A stretch of DNA of 64,000 nucleotides. It comes from Streptomonospora nanhaiensis (GTDB lineage: Bacteria; Actinomycetota; Actinomycetes; Streptosporangiales; Streptosporangiaceae). The notes under the pieces are model-generated. The model was given only the letters and a program-made list of their open reading frames with translations, was not told where the DNA came from and made no database searches. The position numbers and the translations under genes are program-made. The DNA lies in the NCBI RefSeq assembly GCF_013410565.1, contig NZ_JACCFO010000001.1:2232001-2296000 (forward strand), written 5' to 3'. Positions 41,052 through 49,659 of this stretch are shown one piece after another; the first letter of the stretch is position 1, and each line of letters opens with the position of its first letter.

Positions 41052-42170
41052 TCACCGTGACTGCCATGGCGTGCCGCCTCCGTGCATGCGGTCGTAGTAG
41101 CGCGACCCCCGCCGCAGCTCCGCGGGGGTCACCGTGCGCCGCTGGGCGGCCGAGGCGTAGAGCCCGGCGACCAGCCGCAGGGTGCGCAGGGCGTCGGCGG
41201 TGGTCACCGGCGGCGGCTCCTTGGCGCGCAGCGCCGCCAGCACCTGGGCGATCTGGGCGTGGTGCCCGCTGGCCACCCCGCTCTCCCCCGCCGCCCAGGC
41301 CGCCGCGGCGGCCTCCTCGAACCCCGGCGCCGGGGTGAGCGTCCAGTCGGAGTCGCCGTAGCCGTAGAGGTGGCGCAGTTCGACCGTCGCCCGCTCGAAG
41401 TCGAGGCGGATGTAGCTCTCCTCGCGGGGGGAGAGCACGCTGTTGACGACGCTGGCCACCGCGCCGTTGGCGAAGGCCACGTGCGCCAGCGACAGGTCCT
41501 CGGTCTCCATCACCCGGGCCTGGCGCCGGGCGGTGGCGCTGACCTCGGTCCAGTCCCCCAGCAGCGCGAGGAGCAGGTCCATCTGGTGGATGCCGTGGCC
41601 CATGGTGGGGCCGCCGCCCTCGGTGTCCCAGCGCCCGCGCCAGGGGACGTCGAAGTAGGCCTGGTCGCGGAACCAGAGGGTGTGGCAGACGGCGAGGAGG
41701 GGCCGGCCCAGGCCGCCCGACTCCACCAGCGCCCGCACGCGGCGGGCACCCGAGCCGAACCGGTGCTGGAACAGGGTCGCGACGTAGGGCCCCTGGGGGC
41801 CCTCGGCGGCGGCCATGTCCTCAAGTTCGGCCAGGCTGAGGGCGGGCGGCTTCTCGACCAGGGCGTTCACCCCGGCGCGCAGGCAGGCCAGTGCCTGGCC
41901 GTGGTGCAGGCCGGGCGGGGTGCACAGGTGGACCAGGTCGGGGCGGACCTCGCCGAGCATGCGGTCGAGGTCGGTGAAGCGCTCGGGGATCCCGTAGCGG
42001 TCGGTGAAGACGGCCAGGGCGTCGGGGTTGACGTCGGCGGCGGCCACGACCACGGCGTCGCCGGAGAGGGCCTGGAGCGCCTCGACGTGGTAGCGGGCGA
42101 TGTTTCCGGTGCCGACGACGGCCACGCGCAGCGGATGCGCGGGGCCGGGCGCCGGGTCGGGGGTGTGCAT
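41052..42170 (-). CDS. Gfo/Idh/MocA-family oxidoreductase
   Basis: The protein has 372 residues. Its Rossmann motif is VVGTGNIARYHVEAL (residues 16-30), with EKPPALSL near 110 (the EKP motif of the family) and a C-terminal domain containing GGGPTMGHGIHQMDLLLALLG, with the catalytic-region His residues near 195-200. The start at 42170 has GGAGGAG six bases upstream. It probably oxidises a sugar or inositol-type compound with NAD(P). It is the first gene of the group with the chimera, DUF6807 and cupin genes. A third weaker LacI-like site lies upstream (42353). Confidence 0.88.
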   Translation of the reverse strand: MHTPDPAPGPAHPLRVAVVGTGNIARYHVEALQALSGDAVVVAAADVNPDALAVFTDRYGIPERFTDLDRMLGEVRPDLVHLCTPPGLHHGQALACLRAGVNALVEKPPALSLAELEDMAAAEGPQGPYVATLFQHRFGSGARRVRALVESGGLGRPLLAVCHTLWFRDQAYFDVPWRGRWDTEGGGPTMGHGIHQMDLLLALLGDWTEVSATARRQARVMETEDLSLAHVAFANGAVASVVNSVLSPREESYIRLDFERATVELRHLYGYGDSDWTLTPAPGFEEAAAAAWAAGESGVASGHHAQIAQVLAALRAKEPPPVTTADALRTLRLVAGLYASAAQRRTVTPAELRRGSRYYDRMHGGGTPWQSR

Positions 42171-42616
42171 GGCTCTCCTCCTTGGGGGCTCCCGGCGGGC
42201 GGGAACCGAGGCCGCCGCGTCGGGCGGAGAGGGCGGGGGGTTCGAGGGGTCGGGTGCACGGGCCCGCGCACGGGGCGCGACCGGGAAATGGGATCTAAAC
42301 GGGGTCCCGAAACTATCGGAATTCCTGCCGCAAGGCTTGGCGCCTGAATTTACGTAAGCGCCATCACATGGCCAAGCCCCAAAGGAGATCTGGATCACTC
42401 CGCACCGCCCGGTGCACCGGTGTCCACCACGGAAGCCGTGCGCATAGGCCCCTGACCGAAATCCCCCGTCCTCCAATCCCATTCCAACCGCACCGCCACC
42501 CTGCCGAAAATTTCGAGCACGCTGCGTCGAGCGTCGCGGTGGAGCGGCGGACGGCCGCGAAACACCGGCGGGCGCCCTCCCGGGGGAGGGCGCCCGTGGG
42601 GCGGGGTGGCGCCGCT
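42171..42616. other. Intergenic region with possible third LacI-like site
   Basis: These 446 bases contain no gene. CGTAAGCGCCATCA at 42353-42366 resembles the complement of the 40950 operator at 11 of 14 positions and is placed upstream of the oxidoreductase, in an AT-richer stretch (42290-42370). The terminator hairpin of the neighbouring ABC operon is at 42569. Confidence 0.45.
42569..42596 (-). terminator. Hairpin terminator of ABC exporter operon
   Basis: A perfect 12-bp stem (CGGGCGCCCTCC and complement) with a four-base loop sits 20 bases downstream of the last ABC permease gene. Confidence 0.65.
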
Positions 42617-43351
42617 TCAGCGGTTGCGGCGGGCGAAGCCCCGGACCAGCAGGATCAGGTAGGCCCCGTTCACCGCGATCCCGCCGAGCAGCCAGGGCCA
42701 GACCGCACCGCCCTCCGCGGTGACCCAGAAGACCTTGGCGGCCCAGTAGGACGGCAGCACCCCGAACGCCAGGCCCCAGGCGCCCGGGAGGAACCACGGC
42801 AGGACGGGCAGGGCGAAGAGCAGTGTCCCCACGGCGCGGATCACCGCGAGCCCCTCCACCTTGTTGCGCCCCGCCAGCGCCATCAGGACCGCGACCACCG
42901 CCGCGGTGAGGGCCGCGCACAGCCCCGCCGCCGCGGTGCCGGGCAGGCCCGCCGCGGGCATGAAACCGCTGAGCGCCACGGCGACCGTGACGAACACCGT
43001 GGTCACCGCGACCAGGGTGGCCACCCGGTACAGCGCGAACACCGGCATGGCCACCGGCGTGACCCGCAGCGCCTGGAGGGTGCGGGAGTCCTTCTCCTCC
43101 AGCAGCATCAGCCCGGCCAGCGAGCCCAGGACGCCCACCGGCCCCAGCACCAGGAACATCGACACGATCAGGGGGTGGTAGGGGGTCAGCTCGAACCCGT
43201 AGCGCTCGTCCAGCATGGCGGTCAGCGGCGGCAGGGTGAACCGCAGCACCGCGAGGTAGATGAAAGGCGCGACGACCAGGAAGCGCAGCATGGAGTCGCG
43301 CCGCAGGCCGATCAGGTCGTTGCGCCCGAAGGCGCGCACAGCGTGGGCCAT
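42617..43351 (-). CDS. ABC exporter permease 2
   Basis: This 244-residue membrane protein has about six hydrophobic segments. It resembles the permease halves of ABC-2-type antibiotic or fluoroquinolone exporters (LVLGPVGVLGSLAGLMLLEEKDSRTLQALRVTP is the hallmark cytoplasmic loop with the EEKDSRT segment). It follows permease 1 after one base, in an operon with the ATPase and a GbsR/MarR regulator. The substrate is unknown. Confidence 0.85.
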   Translation of the reverse strand: MAHAVRAFGRNDLIGLRRDSMLRFLVVAPFIYLAVLRFTLPPLTAMLDERYGFELTPYHPLIVSMFLVLGPVGVLGSLAGLMLLEEKDSRTLQALRVTPVAMPVFALYRVATLVAVTTVFVTVAVALSGFMPAAGLPGTAAAGLCAALTAAVVAVLMALAGRNKVEGLAVIRAVGTLLFALPVLPWFLPGAWGLAFGVLPSYWAAKVFWVTAEGGAVWPWLLGGIAVNGAYLILLVRGFARRNR

Positions 43352-43352
43352 G

Positions 43353-44099
43353 TCATGCTCCTTCGGCCACGATGAACCGGGTGTAGAGCCGGCGGGCGAG
43401 CAGCCCCAGCAGGACCACCCACAGCATTTGGTAGCCGACCGCGTAGGCGTACTCCCAGGCGGCGGGGTCGGCCTGGCCGAAGGCCGCGCCGAGCAGGAGG
43501 AGCGAGCCCTGGGTGGGCACCAGGTAGAGCACCGGGTGCTCCCACAGGCCCGCGTGGTACAGCAGCGGGGTGTTCACCAGCGTCAGCCAGAAGGTGGAGG
43601 GCACCACCCAGTCGGTGACCGAGGAGAACGGGAGCGCGGTGGTGATGCTGAGCATCAGCATGAACACCGACGTGGTCGCCACGCCGGCGAGCAGCGGCAG
43701 GGGCGAGAACGCCGTGCCGTGCGCGATCACCACGATCACCAGCGCGAGCGCCGTGTTCAGCACGGCCAGGGTGGCCACCTTCGCGACCAGGTAGTCGGTG
43801 AACCGCAGCGGCGAGACGGTCAGCGCCGACAGGGTGCGCTCGCCCTTCTCGAAGAACAGCGAGGCGGCGATGAAGAAGAACGGCACGACCACCAGGTCGC
43901 CGAAGATCACCAGGGGCGCGGCGACCTCGCGGTAGCCCATGGGCAGCGGCAGCAGGACCGCCAGCCACAGCGCGGTCGAGAAGGCGGCGGCGTAGAGGAA
44001 CCCGTAGCGCTTCTGCAGGCGCAGCTCCAGCCGGACGGCGCTGCGCAGCCGGGCGGAGCGCCGGGCGGCCGGAGGGAGGGAGGCGGCGGAGGCGCTCAT
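43353..44099 (-). CDS. ABC exporter permease 1
   Basis: This 248-residue membrane protein has about six segments. It contains the conserved loop SLFFEKGERTLSALTVSPLR, the equivalent of EEK-RT in its partner, so the two permeases are likely a heterodimer. Its ATG overlaps the ATPase stop (ATGA). Together they should form an export complex of the ABC-2 type. Confidence 0.87.
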   Translation of the reverse strand: MSASAASLPPAARRSARLRSAVRLELRLQKRYGFLYAAAFSTALWLAVLLPLPMGYREVAAPLVIFGDLVVVPFFFIAASLFFEKGERTLSALTVSPLRFTDYLVAKVATLAVLNTALALVIVVIAHGTAFSPLPLLAGVATTSVFMLMLSITTALPFSSVTDWVVPSTFWLTLVNTPLLYHAGLWEHPVLYLVPTQGSLLLLGAAFGQADPAAWEYAYAVGYQMLWVVLLGLLARRLYTRFIVAEGA

Positions 44100-45013
44100 C
44101 GGATCGACCGCCCGGTGACCTCGACGAACACGTCGTCCAGTCCCGCCTCCTGGCTGTGCACCGACTCGATCCGGTGCTCGCGCAGCAGGGCGAGCAGCGC
44201 GGGGTCGTCGGCCATGCCGTCCAGCGGGAACTCCGCGGTCTCCAGGCGGCCGTCCGCCGACCGGTAGGCCACCCGCACGGTGCGCCGGCTGCGCGCCAGC
44301 CGCAGCTCCTCGGGGGAGTCCAGGGCGGCGATGCGCCCGTCGACCACGAACGCCACCCGGTCGCACAGCTCCTCGGCGGCCTCCATGCTGTGCGTGGTGA
44401 GGAAGACGGTGCGGCCCTGCTCCCGCAGTTCGGTGATCATCGTCTTGACGATGCGCGCGTTGGCGGGGTCCATCCCGCTGGTGGGCTCGTCCAGGAAGAC
44501 CAGTTCGGGACGGTGGAGCAGGGCGCGGACAAAGGTCAGCCGGGTCTGCATGCCCTTGGAGAAGCGGCCCACCCGGGTGTGCGCGGCGTCGGCCAGGCCG
44601 ACCCGGCGCAGCAGTGCGAGGGGGTCCTCGACCGCGCCGCCGTACAGCGAGGCGAAAAACTCCAGGTTCTCCAGCGCGGTGAGCTTCTGGTAGTGGTTGG
44701 GCAGTTCGAAGGAGACGCCGATCCGCCGGTAGTAGTCGTTTCCCCACTCCGCCGGCGGGCGCCCCCAGACGGTGGCGGTCCCCTGGGCGCCGGTGAGCAG
44801 CCCGGTGAGGATCTTCTGGGTGGTGGACTTACCCGCCCCGCTCGGGCCGAGGAAGCCGAACACCTCCCCGGGGGCGACGGAGAAGGCCATGCCGCGCACG
44901 GCGGGCACGGGGGCCTTGGGGTAGGTGTAGGTGAGGTCGGCGACCTCGATGACCGGGGGCGTCTTGCCGGAGGCGGCCGGGATGCGGTCGGCCCCGGCCC
45001 GGGTCTGGGCCAT
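44096..45013 (-). CDS. ABC exporter ATPase
   Basis: This 305-residue ATP-binding subunit has Walker A GPSGAGKSTT near residue 56, a degenerate signature FSKGMQTRLTF near 150 (usually LSGGQ), Walker B LVFLDEPTSGMDP near 170 and the switch His in LTTHSME. A C-terminal extension of about 80 residues ends DDVFVEVTGR, as in drug-exporting DrrA-like ATPases. It is the first structural gene, downstream of the GbsR/MarR gene by 10 bases. Confidence 0.9.
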   Translation of the reverse strand: MAQTRAGADRIPAASGKTPPVIEVADLTYTYPKAPVPAVRGMAFSVAPGEVFGFLGPSGAGKSTTQKILTGLLTGAQGTATVWGRPPAEWGNDYYRRIGVSFELPNHYQKLTALENLEFFASLYGGAVEDPLALLRRVGLADAAHTRVGRFSKGMQTRLTFVRALLHRPELVFLDEPTSGMDPANARIVKTMITELREQGRTVFLTTHSMEAAEELCDRVAFVVDGRIAALDSPEELRLARSRRTVRVAYRSADGRLETAEFPLDGMADDPALLALLREHRIESVHSQEAGLDDVFVEVTGRSIR

Positions 45014-45023
45014 GGTGGTTTCC

Positions 45024-45533
45024 CTAGGGTGCGTCAGGTGGATGTGCCGGATGCTCCTCCGGCGCCCGCCCGTTTCCGTGCCAGGAGTCGCGCAGGGCGG
45101 CGTAGCCGCGTTCCAGGAACGTGTACATGGCGTGCAGGTCGCGGAGCCGGTCCAGGTCCTCGGCGGGCGCGCCCTCAAGGCGCTTGAGCCCGTTCTCGGC
45201 CAGGGCCCGGACGGCCGCCGCCTCCTGCACGCGCGTGTCGATCTCCCCGCGCCAGAAGCCGGGGCGGAGCCGGTAGTAGTGCCGCCGCGATCCGGGGACG
45301 GTGAACCGCTCGACCGCCTCGGAGCGCTGCAGCAGGCGGATCGCCATGCTGATCGCCCCCCGGCTCACGCCGAGGGCCTCGGCCAGTTCGTCGGCCGACT
45401 GGTGCGGAGGGCTGCACACGATCAGTCGGCCCAGGACGCGCCCCTCCATGCGGGGCAGGCCCCGTTCCTCGAAGAACCGGCCGAGTTCCTCGGCAAAGAC
45501 CTGGCGCTCACGCTCCATCCCGGTGTCCGGCAT
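45024..45533 (-). CDS. GbsR/MarR-family regulator of the ABC exporter
   Basis: The protein has 169 residues. The winged helix begins after FFEERGLPRMEGRVLGRLIV (residues 19-38) and includes SADELAEALGVSRGAISMAIRLLQ. The C-terminal coiled helices (LKRLEGAPAEDLDRLRDLHAMYTF) fit dimerisation. This start is preferred because GGGGG and an AT-rich operator precede it. It is co-transcribed with the exporter genes and so is probably their repressor. Confidence 0.86.
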   Translation of the reverse strand: MPDTGMERERQVFAEELGRFFEERGLPRMEGRVLGRLIVCSPPHQSADELAEALGVSRGAISMAIRLLQRSEAVERFTVPGSRRHYYRLRPGFWRGEIDTRVQEAAAVRALAENGLKRLEGAPAEDLDRLRDLHAMYTFLERGYAALRDSWHGNGRAPEEHPAHPPDAP

Positions 45534-45853
45534 GTTCGTCCCCCTGTGTCGGTGGTGTCAGGCGCGATGCTACGACGAACGGCATGAACTTTCAAACTTT
45601 TCTGAAACTTGTACCGATGACGGCCCGGAAGCGCCGGCACGCCGGACCGCCGCCCCCACCGGGTGCGTGCGGCCGGCCGGTGGCGCAGTGGCCGGTAGCC
45701 GTGCGTTCGGCGGAATCACGGTGCGGGCGCCGCCGCGCCATCGGCCCGGTGCCACGGCGCCTCCGGGCAGGCGCCCCGGCGCGGGGCGGGGCCGCGGTTC
45801 GGCCGGTGAAAAGCAGAAGGCGCGGACGGGATCGTCCGCGCCTGCTGTGTGGG
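45534..45853. promoter_or_regulatory. Promoter region of the ABC operon with AACTT repeats
   Basis: These 320 bases have no gene. AACTT occurs at 45587, 45595 and 45606, within an AT-rich island that also holds the dyad TTTCA (45590) / TGAAA (ending 45607). This is the likely GbsR/MarR operator and promoter. The tRNA-Lys terminator hairpin lies at 45818. Confidence 0.5.
45818..45843 (-). terminator. Hairpin terminator of second tRNA-Lys
   Basis: A perfect 11-bp stem (AGGCGCGGACG and complement) with a GGAT loop lies 10 bases downstream of the minus-strand tRNA. On that strand it is followed by TCTGCTTTTC. Confidence 0.75.
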
Positions 45854-45926
<73 letters not shown>

Positions 45927-46103
45927 TCCGTGCGGCCCTACGCGGCGGAAATCCGGCCTGCCGGGCTCGCGACGTGGTAAACGATAGCAGCCGCCCAGAG
46001 GACTGGCGAACCGAATTGCCCGCGTACGGCCCGCCGCCCCCACTCCGCGGGGGGACGAGGAGTGGGGGCTAGGCCCGGGCGGGGGCCATGGCCAGGACCA
46101 TGG

Positions 46104-46292
46104 TCAGGACCACGTCATGACCACGGCCACGATGATGCCGATGGCCACGATCGCGCCCACACCGGCGAGGATGTAGGGGGTGATCGGGGGCTTCGGCTGG
46201 GTTTCGGGCTCGCGGTTCTCCGCCACGAAGCGGCGGAACATCATGGTCGAACCCGCGGGGTCGACCTGCTCTTGATCCTTGTTGTCAGACAT
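46104..46292 (-). CDS. Small membrane protein of unknown function
   Basis: The protein has 62 residues. A charged N-terminal half (MSDNKDQEQVDPAG; FRRFVAENREPETQPKP) precedes one membrane segment (about 40-59, YILAGVGAIVAIGIIVAVV). The charge pattern puts the N-terminus in the cytoplasm. An alternative start four codons upstream (46304) is possible; neither has a clear ribosome site. Its function is unrecognised. It stands alone next to the tRNA. Confidence 0.7.
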   Translation of the reverse strand: MSDNKDQEQVDPAGSTMMFRRFVAENREPETQPKPPITPYILAGVGAIVAIGIIVAVVMTWS

Positions 46293-46512
46293 GGAGACGA
46301 CCATAGCGACTCGCGCCCCCGCGTGAAGCCCGCACCACGCAGAAATCAGCGGGTATCAGCCGATTCGCCGGTCTTGTCGGCGCGCGCCCCGGGCCGCCGG
46401 TCCCGGCGCGACGTGCCAGGTGGCCGCGGTGCCGCGCGGCCTTCGGCGGGGTCCGGCCCCCGGGCGGGGCCACCGGTCGGCGCGGCCGACCTCACACCCG
46501 CCGCCTTCGGCC

Positions 46513-47529
46513 TCAGCCTGCGGGCGCCTCCAGCAGCGCCGCGTGCGCCTCGGCGGGGGCGCCGAGGTCGCGCAGCGCCAGCCCGGCCGCCCCGCGCGCG
46601 CCCTCCACCGCCCGGCGCGGCCGGACCCCGTAGCGGGCGGCGACCCCGGCGTGGACCGCGTCGGCGATGCGGCCGCTCGCCAGGAGCGACCCGGCCAGCA
46701 CGACCGGGGCGGGCGCCTTGGCGGCCGGTGCGGGGGCGGGCGCGGTGCCGCTCCCGGGGGCCGGCGGTGTGCTCAGCGGGTCGGCCCCGGCCGCCATCAC
46801 CGCGCCCAGCGTGGCCAGCAGCCGCTCGGCGGCCTCGGCCGCGATTCCGGCCGCCACGGCATCGCCGTCGTCGGCCGCGCCGGCGACCACCGGCGCCAGC
46901 GCGCCGAGCATTGCCGGAGGGCGGCCGTGGGCGGCGCGCACGATGGCCTGCGGGTCGCCGGCGGGGACGCCCAGGGCGGCGGCCAGCCGCGTGCCGAGTG
47001 CGGTGCCGGGGCCCCGCCCGTCGATCGCCGCCAGCACCGCCCGCAGTCCCGCCACGCCCAGCCAGACCGCCGAGCCCTCGTCGCCCAGCAGCCAGCCGTA
47101 GCCGTCGCAGCGGCGCACGACGGCCCCGGCCCGCACGGAGGCGGCGACCGCGCCGGTGCCCGCGATCAGGACGGTCCCGGCGTCGGCGGCCGAGCCCGCG
47201 GCGAACGCGACCGCGATGTCGTCGGTGAGGCGCGGCCGCCCGCCCAGCCCCGCGGCGGCCCACGCACGCAGCATGGCCTCCTCGGCCTTGGGCCGCCCGG
47301 CGGCGGCCGAACCGGCGATGCCGAACACGGCGTGGTCCACCTCGACCGGCCCGGCCTCGGCCAGGGCCGCGCGCAGGGCGCCCTCAAGAGCGGCGGCCGG
47401 GTCGGCGCTGGAGAACGGGTTGGCCCCGCCGCCGCGCCCGGCGCCCAGCACCCGGCCGTCGAGGGAGACCGCCACGCACCGCGTCGCGGTACCGCCCGCG
47501 TCGACGCCGATGACCGCATGCCGCACCAT
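46513..47529 (-). CDS. BadF/BadG-type ATPase, N-acetylglucosamine kinase-like
   Basis: This 338-residue protein has the ASKHA kinase fold. The phosphate-1 motif IGVDAGGTATRC is at residues 7-18, phosphate-2 is IAGTGAVAASVR near 122, and the GYGWLLGDEGSAVWLG segment near 143-158 is characteristic of N-acetylglucosamine kinases of the BadF group. A Pro/Ala-rich insertion (about 250-275) interrupts the C-terminal half. It likely phosphorylates an amino sugar. An RpiR regulator lies 1 kb away on the opposite strand. Confidence 0.86.
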   Translation of the reverse strand: MVRHAVIGVDAGGTATRCVAVSLDGRVLGAGRGGGANPFSSADPAAALEGALRAALAEAGPVEVDHAVFGIAGSAAAGRPKAEEAMLRAWAAAGLGGRPRLTDDIAVAFAAGSAADAGTVLIAGTGAVAASVRAGAVVRRCDGYGWLLGDEGSAVWLGVAGLRAVLAAIDGRGPGTALGTRLAAALGVPAGDPQAIVRAAHGRPPAMLGALAPVVAGAADDGDAVAAGIAAEAAERLLATLGAVMAAGADPLSTPPAPGSGTAPAPAPAAKAPAPVVLAGSLLASGRIADAVHAGVAARYGVRPRRAVEGARGAAGLALRDLGAPAEAHAALLEAPAG

Positions 47530-47724
47530 GCCCGCAGAGCCTAGTGCCGCCGCGCGGGCCGGGAGGGCCGCCCGGCCCGCACGATCCGCCGACCGGGTGG
47601 CCAGGTCGCCGCGGACCGTCAGGCTGGCCGGGTACGGCCACGGACCGCCGGCCGCGGGAACCCCGCGGGGGGCGCGGCCGTTGTCATACCGCGTCGGGGC
47701 GCCTGGCGGCGCGGACCGCCGGGC

Positions 47725-47975
47725 GGCATCGCACGCAGGTGAAAGTGAATCGCCAGCGCGCTGTAAGCCCAGTGCACGAGCCTGATGTCAGAAGGTGGCT
47801 GCGGCCGGTACTTCCCCGCGGCCGAAGCCCCTTCGCGAAGCGGGCCGGGACAACGGTGGGCGATCCTCTCGGCTCCCAAGAGCCGGAGGACGGCCGGCTC
47901 GTGGGACGGCGGCTCGGCAGAGCCGCCCGTGCCTGGCGAGATGACCACGCAGGTCCACACTCGCCAGGCACGCCC
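47725..47975 (+). ncRNA. Orphan structured RNA, HEARO/omega-RNA-like or intron-like
   Basis: Five consecutive hairpins are packed in 180 bases: GGCTgCGGCCG with CGGCCGaAGCC (47797-47829); GCCCCTTC with GAAGcGGGC (47827-47845); a bulged CCTC/CGGCTC stem closed by a CCAA loop (47865-47889); GGCGGCTC-GGCA-GAGCCGCC (47908-47927); and a perfect 12-bp stem (GTGCCTGGCGAG at 47929, complement ending 47971). The leader GGTGAAAGTGAATCGCC, then GTAAGCCCAGTGCACGAGCC and TGATGTCAGAAGGTGG, is less GC-rich and looks conserved. From memory this pattern resembles HEARO (IscB/IsrB omega) RNAs. No IscB-type nuclease is in the window. A group II intron fragment is an alternative. Confidence 0.45.
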
Positions 47976-48551
47976 GCCCGGTCCGCCGCGCGGCGGCGGC
48001 CGCCCGCGCCCCCGGGCCGCGGTCGGCCGCGCCCAGGCGGTGGCGGCCACCCCTCCTGCCGGAAGCCCGGGTCCACGCGCGCGGGACCGGCATTGGGTTG
48101 GCGCCGTGGCGGCACGGTGGTGGCACCGTGGAGGCGCTGCGGCGGCGCCACCTTCCCCGGCCGCCGCCCGCCCCGGGCGCCGGTCGAGCCCACGGATTCC
48201 GATCCCGGCACCGCCGTGGGCGGCCGCGGGCCGAAAGCCCGCGCCCACGCCCGCCGTCAGCCATCGGCGCCGCCCCGGCCTCCGCCCGCGCGGGCGCGGC
48301 GCGCCCCTTGCGCCACCGCCACCACCCGTTCCGCCGCCTGCCGCGCCGTCGCGTTGAGCGCCCCCTGGAGCCGGAGCGACCGCCGCGGGACGGGTAGCGT
48401 TGCGGGCAGTGACACCGGGCGCCGTCGGCCACCGTGGATTCGGACACGGCCGAGGGCGCCGACTGCCGGTCCCGAACGCGCGCGGCGGATGAGCGCCGCC
48501 GCGCCGGGCCATGGGGAAAAACCGGCGCCGCATTGACTCGGCTCAGCGACC

Positions 48552-48564
48552 GAAAGAAACTTTC
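48552..48564. promoter_or_regulatory. GAAAG-AAA-CTTTC dyad before the RpiR gene
   Basis: This five-base inverted repeat with a three-base centre ends four bases before the RpiR ATG. RpiR/MurR proteins often bind GAAA/TTTC-type dyads, so it may be an autoregulatory site. It occupies the position of the ribosome site. Confidence 0.45.
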
Positions 48565-48568
48565 CATC

Positions 48569-49618
48569 ATGGCGAAAACGGCGAAACCGCCGAATACCCA
48601 CGAGGGCGGGGCAGCGGGCGGCGAGGGCACCACGGGGTTGTTCGGACGGGACGACTCCGCCTCGCCGACCACTGTCCTGCGCATCCGCTCGCTGCTGCCG
48701 TCGCTGGCACCGGCCGAGCAGCGCGTGGCCCAGCGCATCATCGCCGACCCCGAGGGGGTCGCCGCGTCCTCCATCACCCAGCTCGCCAAGGACTGCGCCA
48801 CATCCGAGGCCACGGTGATCCGATTCTGCCGCACCATCGACTTCACCGGGTACCGCGAACTCCGCCTCGCCCTGGCCGCCGAGGCGGGGCAGGCACGCGG
48901 CGCGGGCATCAGCACCCGCGAGTTCGCCGGCGACATCAATCCCGACGACACCCTGGTGACCGTCGTCCAGAAGATCGCCTACACCGACGCGCGCGCGGTC
49001 GAGGACACCGCCGTACAGCTCGACATCGAGGTGCTGCAGGCGGTCGTGGAGCGGATGGCGGTGGCCCGGCGCATCGACATCTACGGGGTGGGCGCCAGCG
49101 GGTTCGTCGCGGCCGACCTCCAGCAGAAGCTGCACCGGATCGGGATCACGTCCTTCGCCTGGTCCGACACCCACGTCATGCTGACCAGCGCCGCGCTGCT
49201 GTGCGAGGACGACGTCGCGCTGGCGGTGTCCCACACCGGCACCACCATCGACACTATCGACGCCCTGACCGAGGCCCGCCGCCGGGGCGCCACCACCGTG
49301 GCCATCACCAACTTCCCCCGGTCCCCCATCAGCGAGGCCGCCGACCACGTGCTGACCACGGCCGCGCGCGAGACCACCTTCCGCTCGGGGGCCACCGCCA
49401 GCCGGCTCGCCCAGCTCACCGTGATCGACTGCCTGTTCGTGGGGCTGGCCCAGTCGCGCTACGCCGACAGCCGCAGCGCGCTGGCCACCACCTACGACGC
49501 CGTGCGCGGCCTGCGCGTGGGCGAGGACCGCCGCCGGCCGGCCCCGCGCCGCCGGGCCGCCTCCGCCGACCCGCGCCCCGCGCACGGGGCCCGCGACGAC
49601 GGCGGCGCCCCGGAGTGA
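48569..49618 (+). CDS. MurR/RpiR-family regulator (HTH plus SIS)
   Basis: The protein has 349 residues. The N-terminal RpiR HTH is near residues 35-110 (SLAPAEQRVAQRIIADP; CATSEATVIRFCRTIDFTGYREL). The SIS sugar-phosphate-binding domain is near 155-290 (RIDIYGVGASGFVAADLQ; ALAVSHTGTTIDTIDAL). A basic, Pro-rich C-terminal tail follows. Such proteins sense amino-sugar phosphates, which fits the BadF-type kinase across the intergenic region. ATG 48569 is chosen as the start closest to the domain. It lacks a clear ribosome site, so the true start is uncertain. Confidence 0.86.
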   Translation: MAKTAKPPNTHEGGAAGGEGTTGLFGRDDSASPTTVLRIRSLLPSLAPAEQRVAQRIIADPEGVAASSITQLAKDCATSEATVIRFCRTIDFTGYRELRLALAAEAGQARGAGISTREFAGDINPDDTLVTVVQKIAYTDARAVEDTAVQLDIEVLQAVVERMAVARRIDIYGVGASGFVAADLQQKLHRIGITSFAWSDTHVMLTSAALLCEDDVALAVSHTGTTIDTIDALTEARRRGATTVAITNFPRSPISEAADHVLTTAARETTFRSGATASRLAQLTVIDCLFVGLAQSRYADSRSALATTYDAVRGLRVGEDRRRPAPRRRAASADPRPAHGARDDGGAPE

Positions 49619-49659
49619 CGGCCGGGGCGCGCGGCCGCCCGCGCGGGCCGCCGCCCTGC

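Larger units (their letters stand above)
47530..48568. other. Gene-free interval between sugar kinase and RpiR gene
   Basis: About 1 kb lacks a convincing protein gene. The first half (47725-47975) is a structured RNA-like element (separate entry). The second half (47980-48500) is very GC-rich with low-complexity open frames on both strands. The last 50 bases contain a short dyad before the RpiR start. Confidence 0.5.

Noticed and set aside
47725-47975. Group II intron as first choice for the structured RNA
   Set aside because: No GUGCG-type 5' end, no domain V-like hairpin and no reverse transcriptase are visible. It is kept only as an alternative.
47785-48357. Plus-strand open frame of 190 codons after the orphan RNA, considered as a small effector
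   Set aside because: Composition is Pro/Arg/Gly-rich, there is no ribosome site, and its first part lies inside the RNA hairpins.
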